10,133 nucleotides of DNA from Chlamydiota bacterium (lineage in GTDB: Bacteria; Auribacterota; UBA3054; B51-G9): contig QMOL01000076.1 of assembly GCA_003648225.1 (NCBI GenBank), positions 1-10,133 of the forward strand, written 5' to 3'. Under the pieces are notes generated by a model. The model did no database searches. It had not been told where the DNA came from and saw only the letters and a list, made by a program, of their open reading frames with translations. Position numbers and translations under genes: made by a program. Every line of letters begins with the position of its first letter. The first letter of the stretch is position 1. Below are positions 7,247-10,133 of this stretch, in pieces.

Positions 7247-7268
7247 GTTTTGCAAAATTCGTTATATT
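7240..7268 (+). promoter_or_regulatory. Predicted sigma-70-type promoter for the lamin-tail gene
   Basis: TTGACA (7240-7245) is a perfect -35 hexamer. After 17 nt comes TATATT (7263-7268), one base off the -10 consensus. The start of transcription would be near 7275, about 50 nt before the preferred ATG at 7328. It also places the TTG codon at 7250 upstream of the transcript, which rules that codon out as a start if this promoter is used. Confidence 0.6.
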
Positions 7269-7291
7269 ATAACATAAATAACAATAAAAAA

Positions 7292-7355
7292 CATTATGGG
7301 AATTGCAAAACACTTAGAAAAATCATTATGGGAATTACAAAACACTTAGAAAAAT
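7292..7355 (+). repeat. 32-bp tandem duplication across the lamin-tail gene start
   Basis: Bases 7292-7323 are repeated directly as 7324-7355 with a single difference (G7305 against A7337). Each unit contains an ATG followed by about nine codons. Because 32 is not a multiple of three, the two ATGs are in different frames. The downstream copy (ATG 7328) opens the long frame. The upstream copy (ATG 7296) opens a 17-codon frame ending in TAG at 7347-7349, inside the start of the main gene. Confidence 0.95.
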
Positions 7356-8788
7356 CATTATTACTCTTCATAACACTTAATATCATATTTCTACTTCTTA
7401 CATCGTCATTACTTAATGCGGCAGTTATTATTAATGAAATCGTTTATAAAGACGGCTCGACTTTTGACAGCGGTGACTGGGTAGAACTCTTTAATAATGA
7501 TAATGAAATAAAAGATATTAGCGGATGGATTATTGAAGACGGCAGCGGCAATCAATTTACTAATCCGCCTGCAACGACAATTTACCCCTACGATTTTTTA
7601 GTTTTCTACTCCAGTGATAAATTTAAAACTGCTTATCCTGCTGTAACGAATATTGTCGGACCACTTCCTTTCAAATTCGGCAGCAATGATACTGTTATTG
7701 TTCGCAGCTCTGCAGGCAATAAAAAAGACAAGGTGGAATATAATGACGGACAAAATTGGCCCGATGCTTACGGTAATGGTCATTCAATCGAACTTGTCTA
7801 TCCCTATAATGACAATGCTCTTGCTGCCAATTGGCAGAAAAGCATTAATCTCGGCGGAACTCCAGGTATGAAAAATTCCGGCGAAAACGGAATCTATTTT
7901 ACAGCTCATGACAGAACTCCCGACGGTCCGAGAAGCGATGAACAAGTTAATATTTTAATTACAGTTAAAGATGCTTTTGCAACGTTGACTTCTGTCGTTA
8001 TTAATGTAAATTATAATGGCGGAACCTTTGCAGGTTCGGAAATGATTGCCGGAGCGAATAATCAATACAGTGCCACAATCCAACCTACTAATAATGGAAT
8101 GGTTGTCCGTTACTATTTTGATTTCGTCGATAATGACGGGAACACGGCACAACGCTGGTGGACCGACAGTACTAATGAGCCATATTTGTATATTGTGAAT
8201 GACAATCCTGTTTTGTCGGGTATGGTTATAAATGAAATTATGTACAATTCATCAAATGTTTGGATTCAAAATGCCGCGATAACTTCCGATTATGAATATG
8301 TGGAAATATTTAATCTTAATACCCAAGCCGTTGATGTTAGTTATTGGCAGCTTCACGATGAAAAAAATAAATACAGACTGCCGAGCCCTTTAATGGTTCC
8401 TGCAAACGGTTACATTGTGCTCGCGGATAAAACACAAGCTGTCATAGATGTTTACGGAGCGGTTCCGGACAATGCATTATTAGTTTCTATTCCGGAATTA
8501 GGACTTGATAACGGCGGTGAATTAATTAATTGGCAAACTGCCAACGGTGAAAAAATTAATGAACTGACTTATGATGATAAATCACCCTGGCCGACAGAAC
8601 CGGATGGTGATGGTCCATCATTAGAATTACTTGACTGGAATCTTAATAATAGTCTTCCGGGTTCGTGGGCTGCATCAATTAATTTAGGAACACCCGGAAG
8701 GGTAAACAGTGTAGTTCCGGAAGGGGGGATTTGGATTATTGGGTTGTTGGCTATGAACTTTATTTTAAAAGAACGAAAAAGCGCTTGA
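7328..8788 (+). CDS. Secreted protein with two lamin-tail domains and a PEP-CTERM-like C-terminal anchor
   Basis: From ATG 7328 the product is 486 residues. A signal peptide is clear: basic start (K5, K9), hydrophobic core at about 11-29, likely cleavage near 'LLNA-AVIINE'. Two lamin-tail domains follow: residues 32-184, opening 'VIINEIVY' and closing 'INLGGTPGMKNS'; and 298-461, opening 'VINEIMYNS' and closing 'INLGTPGRVNS'. Both contain the 'W/Y-VE-L/I-FN' beta strand. Between them (about 190-290) is a beta-rich segment ending 'VVRYYFDFVDNDGN', like the Ig/Fn3-type modules found in CotH-associated surface proteins. The C-terminus reads 'VVPEGG' (462-467), then a hydrophobic stretch and 'KERK', the layout of an exosortase sorting signal. 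A surface-attached role is inferred; no enzymatic motif is seen. An earlier TTG at 7250 would add 26 residues but lies within the predicted promoter. The start region is duplicated. Confidence 0.85.
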   Translation: MGITKHLEKSLLLFITLNIIFLLLTSSLLNAAVIINEIVYKDGSTFDSGDWVELFNNDNEIKDISGWIIEDGSGNQFTNPPATTIYPYDFLVFYSSDKFKTAYPAVTNIVGPLPFKFGSNDTVIVRSSAGNKKDKVEYNDGQNWPDAYGNGHSIELVYPYNDNALAANWQKSINLGGTPGMKNSGENGIYFTAHDRTPDGPRSDEQVNILITVKDAFATLTSVVINVNYNGGTFAGSEMIAGANNQYSATIQPTNNGMVVRYYFDFVDNDGNTAQRWWTDSTNEPYLYIVNDNPVLSGMVINEIMYNSSNVWIQNAAITSDYEYVEIFNLNTQAVDVSYWQLHDEKNKYRLPSPLMVPANGYIVLADKTQAVIDVYGAVPDNALLVSIPELGLDNGGELINWQTANGEKINELTYDDKSPWPTEPDGDGPSLELLDWNLNNSLPGSWAASINLGTPGRVNSVVPEGGIWIIGLLAMNFILKERKSA

Positions 8789-8819
8789 TAAAAATTATGA
8801 ATTATTGGAAGGGAATATG

Positions 8820-8851
8820 TTTGATGTCAAATATCCACGTCTAACATCAAA
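8820..8851 (+). other. Inverted repeat between the lamin-tail and HlyD genes
   Basis: TTTGATGT (8820-8827) and ACATCAAA (8844-8851) form a perfect 8-bp inverted repeat with a 16-nt loop in the 105-bp gap. What follows is A/T-rich but not a clean T-tract. It could be a weak terminator, a processing hairpin or a dyad operator. No convincing promoter for the HlyD gene was found in the gap. Confidence 0.35.
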
Positions 8852-8893
8852 TAAAATTTACTTTTCATAGAACCAAATGAAAAAATAATCAAC

Positions 8894-9997
8894 ATGAAAT
8901 TACACTCCGAATCTATTAAAAGATTCTTCCGCTTCGCTTTGCTTTTTATCGCAATGAGCGTTGTTATTATTTTACTAATGCGAGCGCAAACCACCACTCT
9001 TACCGGCCCCTTCGAGCTGGAAGCTTCGGAACAATGGATTGTCAGACAAGACCGCCCGGGTGAAATAGTAACTCGTCACACACTTGGCAGAAGAAAAGCA
9101 ATTCAGGAGATGAGGCTTTATCGTTTTCCCGATGAAGATATCTTAACGGTTAATTTAGTATCGAATCTAACTGAAGGAACGTGGGTTAAAGAAAATGAGA
9201 ATGTTCTTGACTTTTATTCTTTAACCGATAAAGCAAATGAAAAAATATTTGAAGCACGCGTTAGAAAATTAACTGAACAAACAAACGTCTTACATAACGG
9301 TGAACTTCAAGCAAGATACGAACAGGCACTCGCTAATGTGGCTCTCGCGGAAACGAATCTTGCCACTTATGTTCCTTTGATTAAGCGTCGGCGGGGTCTT
9401 GTTAAAACAGGTGTCCTTTCCGAAGATGAACTTCAAACATACGAATCTGAATATTACAATCGACTTCAAGATGTTCAAGTAGCCAGATCAGCCGCACTAT
9501 ACAGAAAATCGCAAGCCGCGCCGGGTGTTATTGCCATGGCTGATGCTGAACTTGATGAAGCGGAAAGAGAGTTGGATTTGGTTCGCAGCCGTCTTGCAGC
9601 TCATTTGGTTAAAACTCCCATTGAAGGTCGTATAACAAGATCAAGCGGTGATTCGGCAATTTTATTGAGAGTCATGAATGAGGAAAAACTTGTTGCACGA
9701 GTTGTTGTTCCAATAGTTTTTAAAGATAAAATTCATATCGGCGATAAAGTTTTACTTAATTTTAAAGGATATCAAAATTATTCTATAGAATCTAAAGTTG
9801 AATATATTATTGTGCAAAGTGTGCCTATGCTCGGTCAGTCTATACTTCATTTGCTTGTGCCAATTGATAATTCTAATAGGGAATTAAGTGTTTCAATGAC
9901 CGGTAATGCTATATTCACGACTGTGGAAATGAATCCGTTGCAATTGCTTATTAGTAGGATAAAATTGGTGTTTCAGAAAAAAAAGGTGAGTAAGTGA
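8894..9997 (+). CDS. HlyD/RND-type periplasmic adaptor (membrane fusion) protein
   Basis: A 367-residue protein with one N-terminal membrane helix or uncleaved signal anchor (about 12-30). The rest has the order of a membrane fusion protein: first lipoyl half at about 82-110 ('TEGTWVKENENVLDFYS'); an alpha-helical hairpin in two parts (about 112-160 and 178-238), joined by the 'LVKTGVLSEDELQTYES' turn typical of this family; second lipoyl half at about 236-262 ('VKTPIEGRITRSSGD'); and a beta-barrel from about 264 ('VARVVVPIVFKDKIHIGDKV'). Such adaptors link an inner-membrane transporter to an outer-membrane channel. No ABC, RND or MFS partner and no TolC-like gene is visible here, so the transported substrate is unknown. 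The ATG at 8894 is preceded by A-rich sequence without a Shine-Dalgarno. The stop overlaps the next start by 4 nt, so translation of the two is probably coupled. Confidence 0.82.
   Translation: MKLHSESIKRFFRFALLFIAMSVVIILLMRAQTTTLTGPFELEASEQWIVRQDRPGEIVTRHTLGRRKAIQEMRLYRFPDEDILTVNLVSNLTEGTWVKENENVLDFYSLTDKANEKIFEARVRKLTEQTNVLHNGELQARYEQALANVALAETNLATYVPLIKRRRGLVKTGVLSEDELQTYESEYYNRLQDVQVARSAALYRKSQAAPGVIAMADAELDEAERELDLVRSRLAAHLVKTPIEGRITRSSGDSAILLRVMNEEKLVARVVVPIVFKDKIHIGDKVLLNFKGYQNYSIESKVEYIIVQSVPMLGQSILHLLVPIDNSNRELSVSMTGNAIFTTVEMNPLQLLISRIKLVFQKKKVSK
9983..9988 (+). promoter_or_regulatory. Ribosome binding site for the VTC-domain gene
   Basis: AAGGTG at 9983-9988 lies 5 nt before the GTG at 9994 and is the most Shine-Dalgarno-like sequence before any start in the window. 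It lies inside the final codons of the HlyD gene and supports GTG 9994 as the start. Confidence 0.5.
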
Positions 9998-10133
9998 AAA
10001 AAGACAGATATGGACGTTATGAACTGAAATATTTCTTGCCGCCCAATCAAGTTAAAACTCTGATATCGTGGTCTAAATTATATATTAAACCTGACGATCA
10101 TGCTGAGATTACTGATGGAATCCCAAAATATAA
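9994..10133 (+). CDS. VTC-domain protein (polyphosphate polymerase-like), N-terminal fragment
   Basis: Forty-six codons are visible before the window ends, with no stop. The start is GTG, overlapping the upstream TGA as GTGA. The N-terminal 'RYGRYELKYFLPPNQVKTL' matches the opening strand of VTC-domain proteins, where the R-x-E-x-K-Y pattern contributes basic and acidic residues to the tunnel active site. The eukaryotic VTC4 catalytic domain makes polyphosphate from ATP; bacterial single-domain homologues are annotated by similarity and few have been tested. Bacterial VTC genes often lie near CotH-kinase and DUF4956 membrane-protein genes (general knowledge), so one or both may follow. Translational coupling to the HlyD gene suggests a shared process. 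The family call rests on a short fragment but the motif is distinctive. Confidence 0.78.
   Translation, partial: MKKDRYGRYELKYFLPPNQVKTLISWSKLYIKPDDHAEITDGIPKY

Noticed and set aside
7250..7327. TTG at 7250 as the start of the lamin-tail gene, giving 512 residues
   Set aside because: The codon lies between the predicted -35 and -10 boxes, the added residues are polar and asparagine-rich ahead of a good signal peptide, and ATG 7328 gives a normal signal-peptide length.

Overview
The window is AT-rich bacterial chromosome, densely coded, with short A/T-rich leaders that mostly lack a Shine-Dalgarno sequence. The genes are mainly housekeeping (fatty-acid synthesis, RNA/nucleotide metabolism, chaperones, protein export), followed by an envelope-related cluster at the right end. 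The SecA sequence has a long PPXD region and an 'IPTNRPI..NDVIYKTRREKYNAV' style segment (written in parts here) that I associate from memory with PVC/FCB-type lineages such as Lentisphaerota or Verrucomicrobiota. A PEP-CTERM-like C-terminus on the lamin-tail protein would also fit such an organism. The phylum assignment is inference and not secure. No mobile element, CRISPR array, tRNA or rRNA is visible.

Left part, plus strand (1-3726): the C-terminal end of biotin carboxylase (accC); an overlapping AmaP/Asp23-like membrane protein; a candidate hairpin terminator over the amaP stop; a PHP-domain phosphoesterase of the YciV/TrpH (RNase AM) family; then grpE and dnaJ. GrpE and DnaJ are the nucleotide-exchange factor and J-protein of the DnaK cycle. 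dnaK is not in the window, and I found no CIRCE operator.

Middle, minus strand (3805-7172): a 995-residue SecA with an intact zinc-binding SEC-C tail, and downstream of it an 85-residue three-helix PQ-loop/SemiSWEET-like protein that converges on dnaJ. Hairpins lie in both gaps. secA is divergent from the next gene, and the two predicted promoters overlap almost entirely at their -35 hexamers.

Right part, plus strand (7240-10133): a secreted protein with two lamin-tail domains, an Ig/Fn3-like middle and a 'VPEGG' C-terminal anchor; a HlyD-type periplasmic adaptor; and, overlapping it by 4 nt, the start of a VTC-domain (polyphosphate polymerase-like) protein cut by the window edge. The start of the lamin-tail gene carries a near-perfect 32-bp tandem duplication that creates a second, out-of-frame start codon. 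The lamin-tail/HlyD/VTC cluster is the most likely place for an under-described system, probably an envelope or surface module. Its function cannot be settled from this window.
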